Shown: positions 45,839 through 54,824 of the stretch, one piece after another | Layout: each line of letters begins with the position of its first letter | Position numbering within the stretch: position 1 is the first letter of the stretch | DNA from: Cyanobacteriota bacterium | Lineage (GTDB): Bacteria > Cyanobacteriota > Cyanobacteriia > CACIAM-69d | NCBI GenBank assembly: GCA_022402445.1 | Contig: JAKRSF010000004.1 | Location: 63,858 to 127,857, forward strand | Length of the DNA stretch: 64,000 bases | Reading direction: 5' to 3' | Position numbers and translations under genes: made by a program | The notes under the pieces: generated by a model | The model's input: only the letters and a program-made list of their open reading frames with translations | Databases searched by the model: none | Told to the model about the DNA's origin: nothing

Positions 45839-46246
45839 ATGCAGCCCTTTGAATTCCTGATCCCGAGACGTCCGGTCTCGCTACAGGCCAGGAGTCGGGC
45901 AAACCTTCAAGCCTGGAAGAATTTTGTCCGCGAAGAGGCTAAGAAGGTATGGGATGTCAACCTTCCCCCAGTGTCATTCCCGCCGCTTCGGTTCTCGATT
46001 GTCTATCTGTGCGACAGTTCACCGGCGGATATCGATAACATCATCAAACCCATCCAAGATGCCCTGGTCGGTCTGGTGTTTGAGGATGATTTTTTGATCT
46101 CGGATGTTGATAGCCATCGCCGATTCTTAGCAGAGCCAATTGACATTACTAATCTTCCCCCCTTGCTCCAGGTTGCCATTGAGATGGGCCGTGAGTGTGT
46201 CTATGTCAGGGTCAGTGATGCAGAAGATCTTGGGAGTTACCTATGA
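45839..46246 (+). CDS. RusA-like endonuclease
   Basis: 135 residues. The acidic motif PADIDNIIKPIQDAL, followed by FEDDFLISDV, matches the RusA Holliday-junction resolvase pattern (D-x-D-N...DAL...DD). The N-terminal SLQARSRANLQAWK segment also fits. RusA enzymes cut four-way DNA junctions and are often of phage origin. The gene has no HIP1 site and lower GC than its flanks. Its stop overlaps the start of the next gene in ATGA, so the two are translationally coupled. Confidence 0.75.
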   Translation: MQPFEFLIPRRPVSLQARSRANLQAWKNFVREEAKKVWDVNLPPVSFPPLRFSIVYLCDSSPADIDNIIKPIQDALVGLVFEDDFLISDVDSHRRFLAEPIDITNLPPLLQVAIEMGRECVYVRVSDAEDLGSYL

Positions 46247-46917
46247 ATAGCCCCATAAAAACGGCTCATGACGAGAAGATTGACTCATTAGTCGCTACCT
46301 ACGAGCAACAGGGATTTACCGTTCTGCGGGAACCGTCCAGTGGGCAGTTGCCCTTTGATTTAGGGGGCTATCGGCCAGACTTGATCGCCACGCGGGGAGA
46401 GACGGGCTTAATTGTTGAGGTGAAGACCACCACATCTCGCATTTCCGTTGATCGGTTTCAGGCCCTGGCCCAGGAAATTTCCCAGCATCCGGGTTGGCGT
46501 TTTCTATTGGTGACCCTGGAGGATGTGGATTCGTTTGGGGTGCCAACGACCGATCATGAATTACCGGCGTGGCCGCAATTGGCGGTAAAACTGCGGCAAG
46601 CGCAAGCCCTCATGGCGGAAGGGACACTTGAACCGGCGCTTCTGTATCTATGGAGCATTTTTGAGGCGGCGCTTCGTCGGCAGGCCATTGAGCAAAATAT
46701 CCCCGTTGAGCGGTTCCCGGCCCCGAGACTTTTGAATCATCTGTACTCCCAAGGTGAAATTTCCGTTGAGGAGATTGATCTTTTCCAGGAATTTAGGCGT
46801 AGGCGCGATCGCGTTGCCTATGGTGCTAATGAATCGATTGATTTGCCTTGGATGGAGTTGGTGTTTGAAGCGGTTAATCGCCTGGTGGACGATTGGAAAG
46901 GTCAGGATTCTGCTTAG
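46243..46917 (+). CDS. AHJR-like nuclease-fold protein
   Basis: 224 residues. The N-terminal third looks like an archaeal-Holliday-junction-resolvase-type (REase) fold: a first helix with GFTVLREPSSGQLPFDLGGYRPDLIA, then IVEVKTTTSR, giving the D...E-x-K catalytic pattern. The C-terminal part is helical (EPALLYLWSIFEAALRRQAIE, RRRDRVAYGANE). It may cut DNA, but could be a regulatory or defence protein. It overlaps the RusA-like gene by four bases. One HIP1 site occurs near its 3' end. Confidence 0.75.
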   Translation: MNSPIKTAHDEKIDSLVATYEQQGFTVLREPSSGQLPFDLGGYRPDLIATRGETGLIVEVKTTTSRISVDRFQALAQEISQHPGWRFLLVTLEDVDSFGVPTTDHELPAWPQLAVKLRQAQALMAEGTLEPALLYLWSIFEAALRRQAIEQNIPVERFPAPRLLNHLYSQGEISVEEIDLFQEFRRRRDRVAYGANESIDLPWMELVFEAVNRLVDDWKGQDSA

Positions 46918-46947
46918 TTTGGACTGGATTTTGAATACGTGTTGAAG

Positions 46948-48516
46948 TTAGAAATCAAATAGCTCGAAGCCGCCGCGATCGCGGTTACTGCCCTCCTCGT
47001 CCTCCTGCGGTGCGGGGAGGGTTTCGCCGTCTGGGGTTGGGCTGGTCGGTGCGGGAGCTTGATCGAGGCTTTGGAGCCGCCGCTCGAAGTGGCTGACCCG
47101 GTGCTGGAGCTGCTGGGCCACCAAAAGTCCCTGCTCGAAGGAGGTGCGGGCGCGATCGCGTTCCTGCCGCTCCACAAAAAATTCCCCGAGGCGATCATAG
47201 GTGTCCATCATGGCGTAGCCGTCCCCGGCCTCCCGCGCCAGGGTGAGCATGGACACGTAAAATCCGGCCACCTCATCCCGGCGATCGCCATAGGCCGGAT
47301 GGGTGCGGTAGAGTTCCGCGATCGCGCTGACGGCTTCGCGGGCCACGTCAAATTGGCGCAACTGCTGGGCCAGGAGCGAGCCGCGCCGGTAGAGACTTTC
47401 CGCCTCCGCTGGGCGATCAAGTTTGAGGTAGTCCGCCGCGATCGCCGTTTGCAGGGTCGGCAAGAGGCGCACGGCCCCCACTTCCCGGTAGAGGTTCGCC
47501 AAATCCTGCCGCGCCGGGAGGGAAATGTCGGGCTTTTGCGATCGCTCCGCCAGGGTAATGATGTGTTGTAGGTAAGTCACCTGCCAGAGGCGATCGCGCG
47601 GAATGATCGGCGGTTGCCGGAGCGTCAGGCCGTTGCCGCCGCCCGCTGGGTCAAGTTCGCGCTCGGGGGGGATGGGGCTGGGCTGCTCCCGTTCGAGGCG
47701 CAACAGGTCTTGATAGGCCGCGATCGCCCGTTCGTAGTCAAAGCTTTGGGCCGCCAGGGGGGCCACCGCTTCTAATAAAGTCCGCAGTCGCCCGCGATCG
47801 CCCCCCGCCCGCGCCGCCGCCACCAGCGGATCATAGAGTCGCAGGGCCGCCTTCGGTTGCCCCACCTGGCCGTAGGCGATCGCGATCGCCTCGCGCTGGT
47901 CCGGGGTGTCCTGGGGGGGGACCGCCGCCGGATCCGGTTTTGGCAGCGCCGGTCGCCGCTCCAGCAGGGCCACATTCCCCGTCATGGCCGCCTCCAACTC
48001 CTTCAGCCGCTCTAGGATGAACCGCGCCTGGGGAATTTCATCGCTGCGCCACGCGATCGCCCCAACCCGCCCCAGCGATCGCGCCTCGTCGATTGGCCCC
48101 ACATAGCGCATCAGCCGCAGGTAGCGATTCCATTGACTAAAGGCTTCTACCCGACGGCCCGCCCGGAAATCCGCCACCGCCGCCCGATCAAGATTGGCCA
48201 ACTCAGGACGCAAGGCCGCAATCTGCGCCGCCGTCAACGGTTGCGTCAGGGGGAACGCGGGCAGCAGGGGATCCGCCGCCTGAAGCTCCAGGGGACTTGG
48301 TTCAAACTCGTCCGGCGGCAGGGGCGTCAGAAAATCAAAGGGGGAAAATTGGGCCAGGGCCGACGGCGACGGCACCAACGCCCCCAGGGATCCCAGCAAC
48401 ATCAGCAGGGTAAAAAGACGCCAGGGTTGCGATCGCGGCGGACGGCCAACGGCATTAGACCAGGGCGCGATCGCAGCGCGGACAACCAACAAAGGGGCAA
48501 TCAAGGGGGCAGCCAT
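46948..48516 (-). CDS. Secreted TPR-like protein
   Basis: 522 residues from the ATG at 48516. A signal peptide or membrane anchor is visible (LFTLLMLLGSLGALVPSPSALA). The remainder is almost wholly helical with weak TPR-like repeats (AFSQWNRYLRLMRYVGP, AIAIAYGQVGQPKAALRLYDPL, ANLYREVGAVRLLPTLQTAI, YAMMDTYDRLGEFFVERQERDRARTSFEQGL). Such proteins often serve as assembly scaffolds at the cell surface or lumen. No enzyme domain is seen. Its 5' end faces the argZ 3' end. Confidence 0.75.
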   Translation of the reverse strand: MAAPLIAPLLVVRAAIAPWSNAVGRPPRSQPWRLFTLLMLLGSLGALVPSPSALAQFSPFDFLTPLPPDEFEPSPLELQAADPLLPAFPLTQPLTAAQIAALRPELANLDRAAVADFRAGRRVEAFSQWNRYLRLMRYVGPIDEARSLGRVGAIAWRSDEIPQARFILERLKELEAAMTGNVALLERRPALPKPDPAAVPPQDTPDQREAIAIAYGQVGQPKAALRLYDPLVAAARAGGDRGRLRTLLEAVAPLAAQSFDYERAIAAYQDLLRLEREQPSPIPPERELDPAGGGNGLTLRQPPIIPRDRLWQVTYLQHIITLAERSQKPDISLPARQDLANLYREVGAVRLLPTLQTAIAADYLKLDRPAEAESLYRRGSLLAQQLRQFDVAREAVSAIAELYRTHPAYGDRRDEVAGFYVSMLTLAREAGDGYAMMDTYDRLGEFFVERQERDRARTSFEQGLLVAQQLQHRVSHFERRLQSLDQAPAPTSPTPDGETLPAPQEDEEGSNRDRGGFELFDF

Positions 48517-48608
48517 GGGGCAACGGCATCCGTTAACAGAACTGGGCAACAGCAGTCAAATCCACCGCTGCTACTGTAGCCCAACGGCCCACCCCCTAAA
48601 CCCCAACC

Positions 48609-50729
48609 CTAGGCCGAGACCTGATAGCGGCTCGTCAGGCGATCCAACTGCTGCACCAGCAGACTCAGGAACAGGCCCACATCCGTCACGATGCCCACCG
48701 ACTCCAGGGAGCCGCGATCGGTCAGCTTCGTCACCACCGCCGGGTTGATGTCCACACACACCAGCTTCACCCCCGAAGGCGTCATATTGCCCACGCCGAT
48801 CGAGTGCAGCATCGACGACAGCATCAGCACCACATCCGCCCCCTGAATCAGGCGCGCGTAGTCCTGCTGGGCCGCCACCATGTCCGTGATCGTGTCCGGC
48901 AGGGGGCCATCATCGCGAATCGACCCGGCCAAAGAAAAGGGCACGTTATTTTTGACACATTCGTACATCACGCCGCTGGTCAAAATTCCGGCCTCCACCG
49001 CCTGGGTGATGCTGCCGTGGCGACGGATGGTGTTGATGGTCTTGAGGTGGTGGCGGTGGCCCCCCCGCACGGAGGTGCCCTGCTTCATGTCCACCCCCAG
49101 GGAGGTGCCCATCATCGCCTGTTCCATGTCGTGGACGGCGATCGCGTTGCCCCCCAACAGGGCCTGCACATAGCCTTCGCGGATCAGGTGGGCCAAATGC
49201 TCACCGCCCCCCGTGTGGATGGTCACCGGCCCCGCCGCCACCACGGTCTTGCCGCCGCGATCGCGCACTTGCCGCAGTTCCCAGGCGATTTGCTCCACCA
49301 TCAGTTCCACCCGGCGCTCGCTAGACACCCCCGAGCCCATGAACGTGAACTCCTGGGAACCCGCCGGTTTGCCATCGCGGGCCTCCACCTTCCGCACCGT
49401 GCGGATGCCTTCGACCCCCGTCACCACTGACTCGCCTAACTCCAGATCCCGCAGCAGCTTGCACCGGGCGATCGGCGCACCGGATCCGAGGCCCGAAATG
49501 GCGATCGCCCCATCCATCCGCTGATTTTCCACCCGGAGCCACTGGCCCGCCAAGCGCACCTCCGTCGGGTAGATCGTCGTCACATAAAAATCATCCGGCG
49601 CAACCCCGGCCATCTCCACCGGCTCCAACTGCGCATCCGCGATCGCCGACTCCTCCGGATTCACCGCCCCGAAGTTGATCAACTGGCTCATCAACTCCTC
49701 CATCACCTCATGGGAAGGAGCCGTCACCTTGATCTTGGCCGACGACGTACTTTGGCGCTGTTCCCCCAGTTGGAAATTCAGCACCTGAAAACTACCGCCC
49801 CCCTCCACGATCGTATCGAGCGCCCGGTTAATCAACCCCGAATCCAACAGGTGCCCCTGCAACAGAATCGTCCGGCTCTCCAGACCCGCCTTCGCCTGAC
49901 GATCTTCGAGAATCGGCTCATTCACCCGCAGGGTCAGGCATTTTGAAGCGCCCCCCGCCTTCAGGAACTCCGTCAGGGGCGTTTCCACCACCTCAAACCC
50001 CGCCGCCGCCAGCTTGCCTCGCAGCTCTTCGCTGGCCTTATTCATAATCACCACATCGCGGATATTCACCGCATTGCAGGAGAAATTGACCGCATCGGCC
50101 TCCCCCATGGTGATCCGCTTCTCGACCGGCACCCGCCGCTCGATCAACTGGTTCGAGTAGGAATCAAACGCCTCGGGGTAGTAGAGCAAATAGCCCCCCT
50201 CCAGGGGACAGAAGCACGTATCCAGGTGATAGAACCGCTCATCCACCAAATGCAGGGACAGCACCTCAATATCGAGCCATTCCGCCAGGTAGCCATGGGA
50301 ATCGAGCTCTGACCGGAACCCGTAGCCCGCCCACAGCCAGCGCCCCTCGCGATCAAGCAGGGCATCGCCCGCCCCCTCGAAGGGCAATTCCTTGGGCAGT
50401 TCCTTAACCGTGAAGCCGTTTTCCTCAAACCACGCCTTAAAGTAGGGCTCTTCCCCCTGCCGTTCCTTATGGAAAAAGCGACTGAGGACGACGGTTTTAT
50501 CGAGCACTAATCCGGCGTTGGCCGTGAAAACCATATCGGGCCAGCCCTTGGCCGGGGTCACCAGATCCACCCGGGCGCGGCTTTTGATAATTCCGTAGAG
50601 ACTTTGCCATTGCTCGATCGCGCGTTCCTGGGAGGATTTGTGGATATTGCCCTCCATCCAGGGATTAATCACGTAGTCCACGTCGTAGTGGTCGGGCGGA
50701 CACATGAGAAAGCGAAGTTCGGAATTCAT
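48609..50729 (-). CDS. argZ: Bifunctional arginine dihydrolase / ornithine cyclodeaminase-like protein
   Basis: 706 residues, about the same as the Synechocystis ArgZ and Anabaena AgrE proteins. The N-terminal guanidino-group hydrolase domain carries His in YHLDTCF and catalytic Cys264 in GGASKCLTLR; it turns arginine into ornithine, CO2 and two ammonia. The C-terminal half (from about 290) is the LOR/SDH bifunctional conserved region and ornithine cyclodeaminase-like domain (TIGR00300), which in Anabaena forms proline. The enzyme feeds an ornithine-ammonia cycle and mobilises cyanophycin nitrogen. No NtcA box was recognised upstream. Confidence 0.94.
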   Translation of the reverse strand: MNSELRFLMCPPDHYDVDYVINPWMEGNIHKSSQERAIEQWQSLYGIIKSRARVDLVTPAKGWPDMVFTANAGLVLDKTVVLSRFFHKERQGEEPYFKAWFEENGFTVKELPKELPFEGAGDALLDREGRWLWAGYGFRSELDSHGYLAEWLDIEVLSLHLVDERFYHLDTCFCPLEGGYLLYYPEAFDSYSNQLIERRVPVEKRITMGEADAVNFSCNAVNIRDVVIMNKASEELRGKLAAAGFEVVETPLTEFLKAGGASKCLTLRVNEPILEDRQAKAGLESRTILLQGHLLDSGLINRALDTIVEGGGSFQVLNFQLGEQRQSTSSAKIKVTAPSHEVMEELMSQLINFGAVNPEESAIADAQLEPVEMAGVAPDDFYVTTIYPTEVRLAGQWLRVENQRMDGAIAISGLGSGAPIARCKLLRDLELGESVVTGVEGIRTVRKVEARDGKPAGSQEFTFMGSGVSSERRVELMVEQIAWELRQVRDRGGKTVVAAGPVTIHTGGGEHLAHLIREGYVQALLGGNAIAVHDMEQAMMGTSLGVDMKQGTSVRGGHRHHLKTINTIRRHGSITQAVEAGILTSGVMYECVKNNVPFSLAGSIRDDGPLPDTITDMVAAQQDYARLIQGADVVLMLSSMLHSIGVGNMTPSGVKLVCVDINPAVVTKLTDRGSLESVGIVTDVGLFLSLLVQQLDRLTSRYQVSA

Positions 50730-51390
50730 AGGTGACCTGCTGTTTGGCGTGGGATGCTGTGGAACTGCGCCCCGGCGGGGATTGATCGGTGGGGGTGCAG
50801 GGGTTTGGGAAACTCCGATCTTTAATCGTAGGGGATGATTGATGGGTAGTCGCGGCTACAAAATTTTGCGATCGCCTGGATTTGGGGGGCAATGATCGGC
50901 GTTAATGGGAGGTTGAAGGTAGAGCTTGCGGTGATCTGGCCGGTCCTGGGAAAGGGCGCTGGTCCGGCTGGCTTGTCAAAGGGTGATAACTTTAGCGGTC
51001 CCGGAGGGCAAGTTGAAAGGATGGGGGCGGCCCTGGGACCCTGGGGGAGGGGGCTGACCTGGGAGGGTTGATTTGGGGCTGCTTCGGGGCTAAGTCGGTG
51101 CTGGGGGGCGCGATCGCCGACGAAGGTACGGAAGCGATTTTTGGTATCCAGGTTTACCTCATAAACCGAGAAAACTCGCGGTTCGTTGAGATATACCAGG
51201 ATCTCAAGGGCGCAGATTTTTGCTATCAAAGTTGTAGGCGAAGTTATCGGCAAATTCTAAGAATTTCGCGGGGGCGGTTCACTTTGGCCATGGGCTGAGG
51301 GTGGATGGGGCGATCGGCTGCGGGGAAAGCCCATCACCATCCGTCGCCCCCCGGATGTGGGTCTACTAGGGATTCAGGAGGCGGTCAGTG
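50730..51390. other. Long divergent gap upstream of argZ
   Basis: About 660 bases. Two open frames on opposite strands here are unlike proteins (proline/arginine noise) and are not called. A region around 51,140-51,260 is AT-richer than the rest. A small dyad (CATCCG/CGGATG, about 51,337-51,358) precedes the small gene at 51391. Confidence 0.4.
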
Positions 51391-51660
51391 ATGTTGTCGA
51401 TGCAGTGGGATGAAGTGGTCAATCCGTTCCCGATCAATAGCGTGGTTCGCCACCAAAAGCATCCAGATGCCCTATTCCGCGTGATTGGTCAGCTAGGACC
51501 GGACATGTGTAAGGTGACCTGGATTAATCGCCCAGGGCGCTTCGCGGAGATGGTCAATGTGCGGGACTTGACCCTGGTGGAGGTATTGCCGCCAGCGGAA
51601 CCGGTGACCCCGGCGGACTATCAGCCGAAGACGATGATCCGCAATGTGCCAGTGCGCTAG
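51391..51660 (+). CDS. Small conserved-looking hypothetical protein
   Basis: 89 residues from the ATG at 51391 (or 90 from the GTG at 51388), with AGGAGG at 51376-51381. The body (NSVVRHQKHPDALFRVIGQLGPDMCKVTWINRPGRFAEMVNVRDLTLVEV) is beta-rich, like an SH3-type barrel. No named family recognised. The good ribosome site and protein-like composition support a real gene. Confidence 0.65.
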   Translation: MLSMQWDEVVNPFPINSVVRHQKHPDALFRVIGQLGPDMCKVTWINRPGRFAEMVNVRDLTLVEVLPPAEPVTPADYQPKTMIRNVPVR

Positions 51661-51726
51661 GGGCGGCCGTGGGGGGCGTCGTTCCGGTGGCTGGGTTCAC
51701 CGGCGGGGCGAGGGATCCTAGGCTAG

Positions 51727-51743
51727 AGGGGCTGCGAGCCCCT
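51727..51743 (+). terminator. Hairpin between the small gene and pdxJ
   Basis: AGGGGCT-GCG-AGCCCCT, a perfect 7-bp stem with a 3-base loop, 66 bases past the preceding stop. No T run. Confidence 0.45.
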
Positions 51744-51792
51744 AGAATGGTCCTTTGCAATTGGTACTGCGAAAGGTAGGTGTAGCGTCATC

Positions 51793-52524
51793 GTGCCGAC
51801 CCTGGGTGTGAATATTGATCATGTGGCGACCATTCGTCAGGCGCGCCGTACGGTGGAGCCGGATCCGGTGGCGGCGGCGGTGCTGGCGGAGTTGGGGGGG
51901 GCGGATGGCATTACGGTGCATCTGCGCGAGGATCGTCGCCATATTCAGGATCGCGATGTGCGCTTGCTGCGGCAGACGGTGCGCACTCACCTGAATTTGG
52001 AGATGGCGGCGACGGATGAGATGGTGGCGATCGCCCTGGATATTCGCCCGGATTATGTGACGCTGGTGCCGGAGCGGCGTGAGGAGGTGACCACGGAGGG
52101 GGGGCTGGATGTGGCGGCTGCGCGCGATCGCCTGACGGCGGTGGTGGCGGCGTTGCAGGGGGCGGGGATCCCGGTGAGTTTGTTTGTGGACCCGGATGCG
52201 GCGCAGCTTGAGGCGTCGGCGGCGACGGGGGCCAAGTTTGTGGAATTGCACACGGGCACCTACGCGGAGGCGAAGGGGGAGGCGGCCCAGGGGCGGGAGC
52301 TGGCGGTGCTGGCGGAGGGCTGTCGGCGATCGCTGGATCTGGGGCTACGGGTGAATGCGGGCCATGGGTTGACCTATTGGAACACCCGGGCGATCGCGGC
52401 CCTGCCGGGGATGGAGGAGTTGAATATTGGCCATACGATCATCAGTCGGGCGGTGCTGGTGGGCCTAGAGCGGGCGGTGCGGGAGATGAAGGCCCTGATC
52501 GAGGGGGTGGCGATCGCCCCCTAG
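51793..52524 (+). CDS. pdxJ: Pyridoxine 5'-phosphate synthase
   Basis: 243 residues with a GTG start. TIM-barrel enzyme closing the pyridoxine ring from deoxyxylulose phosphate and aminoacetone phosphate derivatives. Motifs: [84 protein letters not shown] and [17 protein letters not shown]. Complete and normal in length. ycf54 follows about 100 bases downstream. Confidence 0.97.
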   Translation: MPTLGVNIDHVATIRQARRTVEPDPVAAAVLAELGGADGITVHLREDRRHIQDRDVRLLRQTVRTHLNLEMAATDEMVAIALDIRPDYVTLVPERREEVTTEGGLDVAAARDRLTAVVAALQGAGIPVSLFVDPDAAQLEASAATGAKFVELHTGTYAEAKGEAAQGRELAVLAEGCRRSLDLGLRVNAGHGLTYWNTRAIAALPGMEELNIGHTIISRAVLVGLERAVREMKALIEGVAIAP

Positions 52525-52620
52525 GGTCTGGGGCGGGCCGCTGAATTTGGGCCTGGGGTTTATTCGGTGCTTTATTAGATCCTTGGACCTTGGTGCGATC
52601 GCGGGCGCGATCGAGAGCAG

Positions 52621-52950
52621 ATGACGACCTATTACTACTGCGTGGCGAGCCGTAAATTTCTCCTGGAGGATGAACCGATCCATGAGGTGTTTAAGGAACG
52701 CACCCGCCACTACCACGAGGAAGAGAAGGAAATTGACTTCTGGCTGGTGGAGCAACCGGCCTTTTTGAATGCGCCGGAGTTCGCCCAGATCAAGGCCCAG
52801 TGCCCGCAACCGGCGGCGGCGATCGTGTCCACCAATGCCACGTTCATTAACTGGATGAAGCTTCGGCTGGAGTATGTGCTGTCGGGCGAGTTTGAAGCGC
52901 CGTCGGCGACGATCCCCGATCCCTTGGCGAGTTTGGCCCCCGTGTCCTAG
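52621..52950 (+). CDS. ycf54: Ycf54, subunit of the Mg-protoporphyrin ester cyclase
   Basis: 109 residues, close to Synechocystis Slr1780: MTTYYYCVASRKFLLEDEP, EIDFWLVEQPAFLNAPEFA, VSTNATFINWMKLRLEYVL and SGEFEAPSATIPDPLASL. It assists AcsF (CycI) in making the fifth ring of chlorophyll. The gene follows pdxJ on the same strand; the role is from established work on the family. Confidence 0.95.
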   Translation: MTTYYYCVASRKFLLEDEPIHEVFKERTRHYHEEEKEIDFWLVEQPAFLNAPEFAQIKAQCPQPAAAIVSTNATFINWMKLRLEYVLSGEFEAPSATIPDPLASLAPVS

Positions 52951-53032
52951 GTCGAGTCCTAGGGGCGGCTCAAGCGGGGCTCAAGCTGGGCTAAAACCGG
53001 GGAAGATCGCGCGGAGAGGCCGAGGAGCAACG

Positions 53033-53701
53033 GTGGGTAAGGTCAAGCTGAACTGGGGGCGATCGCGCCGTCTAATCGGAGATGGATTCGCCAATCTATC
53101 CATTAGGCGTTGGCGTTGGGTGGTGGCGATCGCGGCCCTGTTGCCCCTGCCCTTGACCATTGCTCCGGCGGCGGTGGCCCAGGTGGCCTGTGCGCCCCCG
53201 GCGGCGGGGGAATTTTTGCTGCTGGTGCGGCGGGGCGATCGCACCCAGGAAGCACGGCTCTATGATGCGTTGCCCACGGGGGTGTCCCTCGAAGCTTGCG
53301 ACTATGTGGGCGAGGCCGTGTGGCGGCTGTCGGGGTTTCCCTCTAAGGCGATCGCCGATGCCTGGATTGACTATCTGCGCGATCGCGCGGGCCTCGAAGC
53401 CTACCCCATCGAAGCCGGGAGCGCCGCACCACCCTTTGATCCCCAAGCCTACCGGGAGCCCTACGCGGTGCTGGTGGACTATGGCGATGATCCGACCGTT
53501 GCGATCGCGATCGGCCAATTCCTCCAGCGCCCCCTGGATCTGGCGAGCTTCGGCCAGCGGCCCTATCTCCTGGTCGGCGGTGGCCGCGATGCCCGTCAGG
53601 CCGCCGAACTGATTCAGCAACTGAGCGATCGCGGATTCGCCGCCATCCTGGCCGATGGGCGACAGGTGGTGGTGCTGCGATCGCCGGTGCCCCTGCCCTA
53701 G
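53033..53701 (+). CDS. Secreted hypothetical protein with SPOR-like repeats
   Basis: 222 residues from a GTG at 53033 that has GAGGAG five bases upstream. A signal peptide (WVVAIAALLPLPLTIAPAAVA) is followed by a mature domain with two similar halves (YDYVGEAVWRLSGFPSKAIADAWIDYLR-like and YLLVGGGRDARQAAELIQQL-like) reminiscent of SPOR or sugar-binding alpha/beta repeats. I do not recognise a named family. Probably periplasmic. Confidence 0.6.
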   Translation: MGKVKLNWGRSRRLIGDGFANLSIRRWRWVVAIAALLPLPLTIAPAAVAQVACAPPAAGEFLLLVRRGDRTQEARLYDALPTGVSLEACDYVGEAVWRLSGFPSKAIADAWIDYLRDRAGLEAYPIEAGSAAPPFDPQAYREPYAVLVDYGDDPTVAIAIGQFLQRPLDLASFGQRPYLLVGGGRDARQAAELIQQLSDRGFAAILADGRQVVVLRSPVPLP

Positions 53702-53738
53702 GACCGCCTGCCGCACCCTTGCAATAGCCCCCAACGCA

Positions 53739-53768
53739 AAGGGGCGTCGCTCCATAGCCACGCCCCTT
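53739..53768. terminator. Strong hairpin between convergent genes
   Basis: AAGGGGCGT and ACGCCCCTT form a perfect 9-bp stem with a 12-base loop. It lies between the secreted protein gene and petG, and reads the same on both strands. Confidence 0.6.
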
Positions 53769-53833
53769 CCTAAGTTCGAGTTTTGCTGGGGTGAAGGGGG
53801 AAGTTTTGAAGGATTCCCGCCCGCCACCGATCC

Positions 53834-53947
53834 CTAGAGGTCGAACTGGTTACCGCGCCGATACTGTAGGTAAGCGGCGGCAAACAGGCCCGCAAGGGTC
53901 ACGGGGATCAGCCCCAAAACAATACCTAGCAAAAGCGGCTCGATCAC
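53834..53947 (-). CDS. petG: Cytochrome b6f complex subunit V
   Basis: 37 residues: [20 protein letters not shown], then [17 protein letters not shown]. It is a single transmembrane helix with the family's EPLL...[11 protein letters not shown]...[10 protein letters not shown] pattern. PetG is needed for assembly of the cytochrome b6f dimer. Start is GTG at 53947, with GGAGGA eight bases upstream. Too short for usual gene-length cut-offs. Confidence 0.95.
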   Translation of the reverse strand: MIEPLLLGIVLGLIPVTLAGLFAAAYLQYRRGNQFDL

Positions 53948-54197
53948 GGTCCTTGTCCTCCGTTGGTTAATCCGTTATCAAAATGGGCGCGTGGGCGACT
54001 CTGTGACGAATCTTAAGTCTAAATTAAGCGTGGAACCATTGCGTTCTCAGCAACATGGCCATGCCTTGGGGGCTAGCCGGTGTGGCGCTGTCCCCTGATT
54101 CTACCGAGTTCGTGGCCAAAAGGGGAGCGCAACGCCCCTGGGGATGACTCGCGGGCGATCGCCGTGGAGGGCGGGGGCTTTTGAGCTATGTTATTAA

Positions 54198-54641
54198 TTG
54201 AAAGATTTCTTAATCAACCAGCGGCTGAGCGGTCCGTTCGTTTTGGATACCCAAGCGCCTCAAATTCGATCCAATTCGTCCCCCGCCCCGGCGATCGCGG
54301 GACTGCGGGCCATTGCCTTGGCGGTGGTGGTGCTGGTGGCGGTGGTGGGGTCTCTGCTGGCGGTGCGCTGGCTGGAGCCGATGGATCCCTACGCGGCCAG
54401 TGTGCTGGAGTTGGCGGGGAATCGCGATCGCGGTCAGGCCATCTTTCTCGAAAATTGTGCCGGTTGCCATGGGGCCGAAGCCCTTGGGGCCGTGGGGCCG
54501 CGTCTGGTGGGGGTGTCGGAGCGGCGATCGTCGGAGCAGATCATTGAGCAGGTGGTCAGCGGCCGCACGCCGCCGATGCCCCAGTTCCAACCGGCTCCCC
54601 AGGATATGGCGGATCTGTTGACCTATCTCAAACAACTGTAG
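54198..54641 (+). CDS. cytM: Cytochrome cM
   Basis: 147 residues from a TTG at 54198; a TTG at 54243 is an alternative, so the start is unsure. A membrane segment (about residues 35-60) is followed by one class I cytochrome c domain: heme site CAGCH, then RGQAIF, VGPRLVGVS and axial-Met loop PPMPQF. This is the CytM pattern (SVLELAGNxxxGQAIFxxNCAGCHG). CytM affects respiratory electron flow and dark or stress metabolism. Immediately followed by a GC-rich hairpin. Confidence 0.9.
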   Translation: MKDFLINQRLSGPFVLDTQAPQIRSNSSPAPAIAGLRAIALAVVVLVAVVGSLLAVRWLEPMDPYAASVLELAGNRDRGQAIFLENCAGCHGAEALGAVGPRLVGVSERRSSEQIIEQVVSGRTPPMPQFQPAPQDMADLLTYLKQL

Positions 54642-54660
54642 GGGCGGGGTTTTCCCGCCC
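54642..54660 (+). terminator. Hairpin directly after cytM
   Basis: GGGCGGG-GTTTT-CCCGCCC, a perfect 7-bp stem starting at the base after the stop codon. Confidence 0.55.
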
Positions 54661-54706
54661 AGTCCCCAGGATCAATCCCCAACCAGCGCCCCACCGACCC
54701 AGTTGC

Positions 54707-54746
54707 CCCGTTCCCCTGATCCCCGATATTGCCAAGGTGGAACGGG
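54707..54746. terminator. Second dyad between cytM and the ABC exporter
   Basis: CCCGTTCC and GGAACGGG (8 bp) enclose a 24-base loop between convergent genes. Confidence 0.35.
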
Positions 54747-54824
54747 TTTGGGGCGATCGCGGGGGGCCGGGTTGGGAGATCCAACCCCTACGACGGGATT
54801 GATAGGCCACGCCCCAGAACGGTC

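Noticed and set aside
50822-51298. Two overlapping frames on opposite strands upstream of argZ
   Set aside because: No ribosome sites, Pro/Arg-biased composition and no recognisable features.
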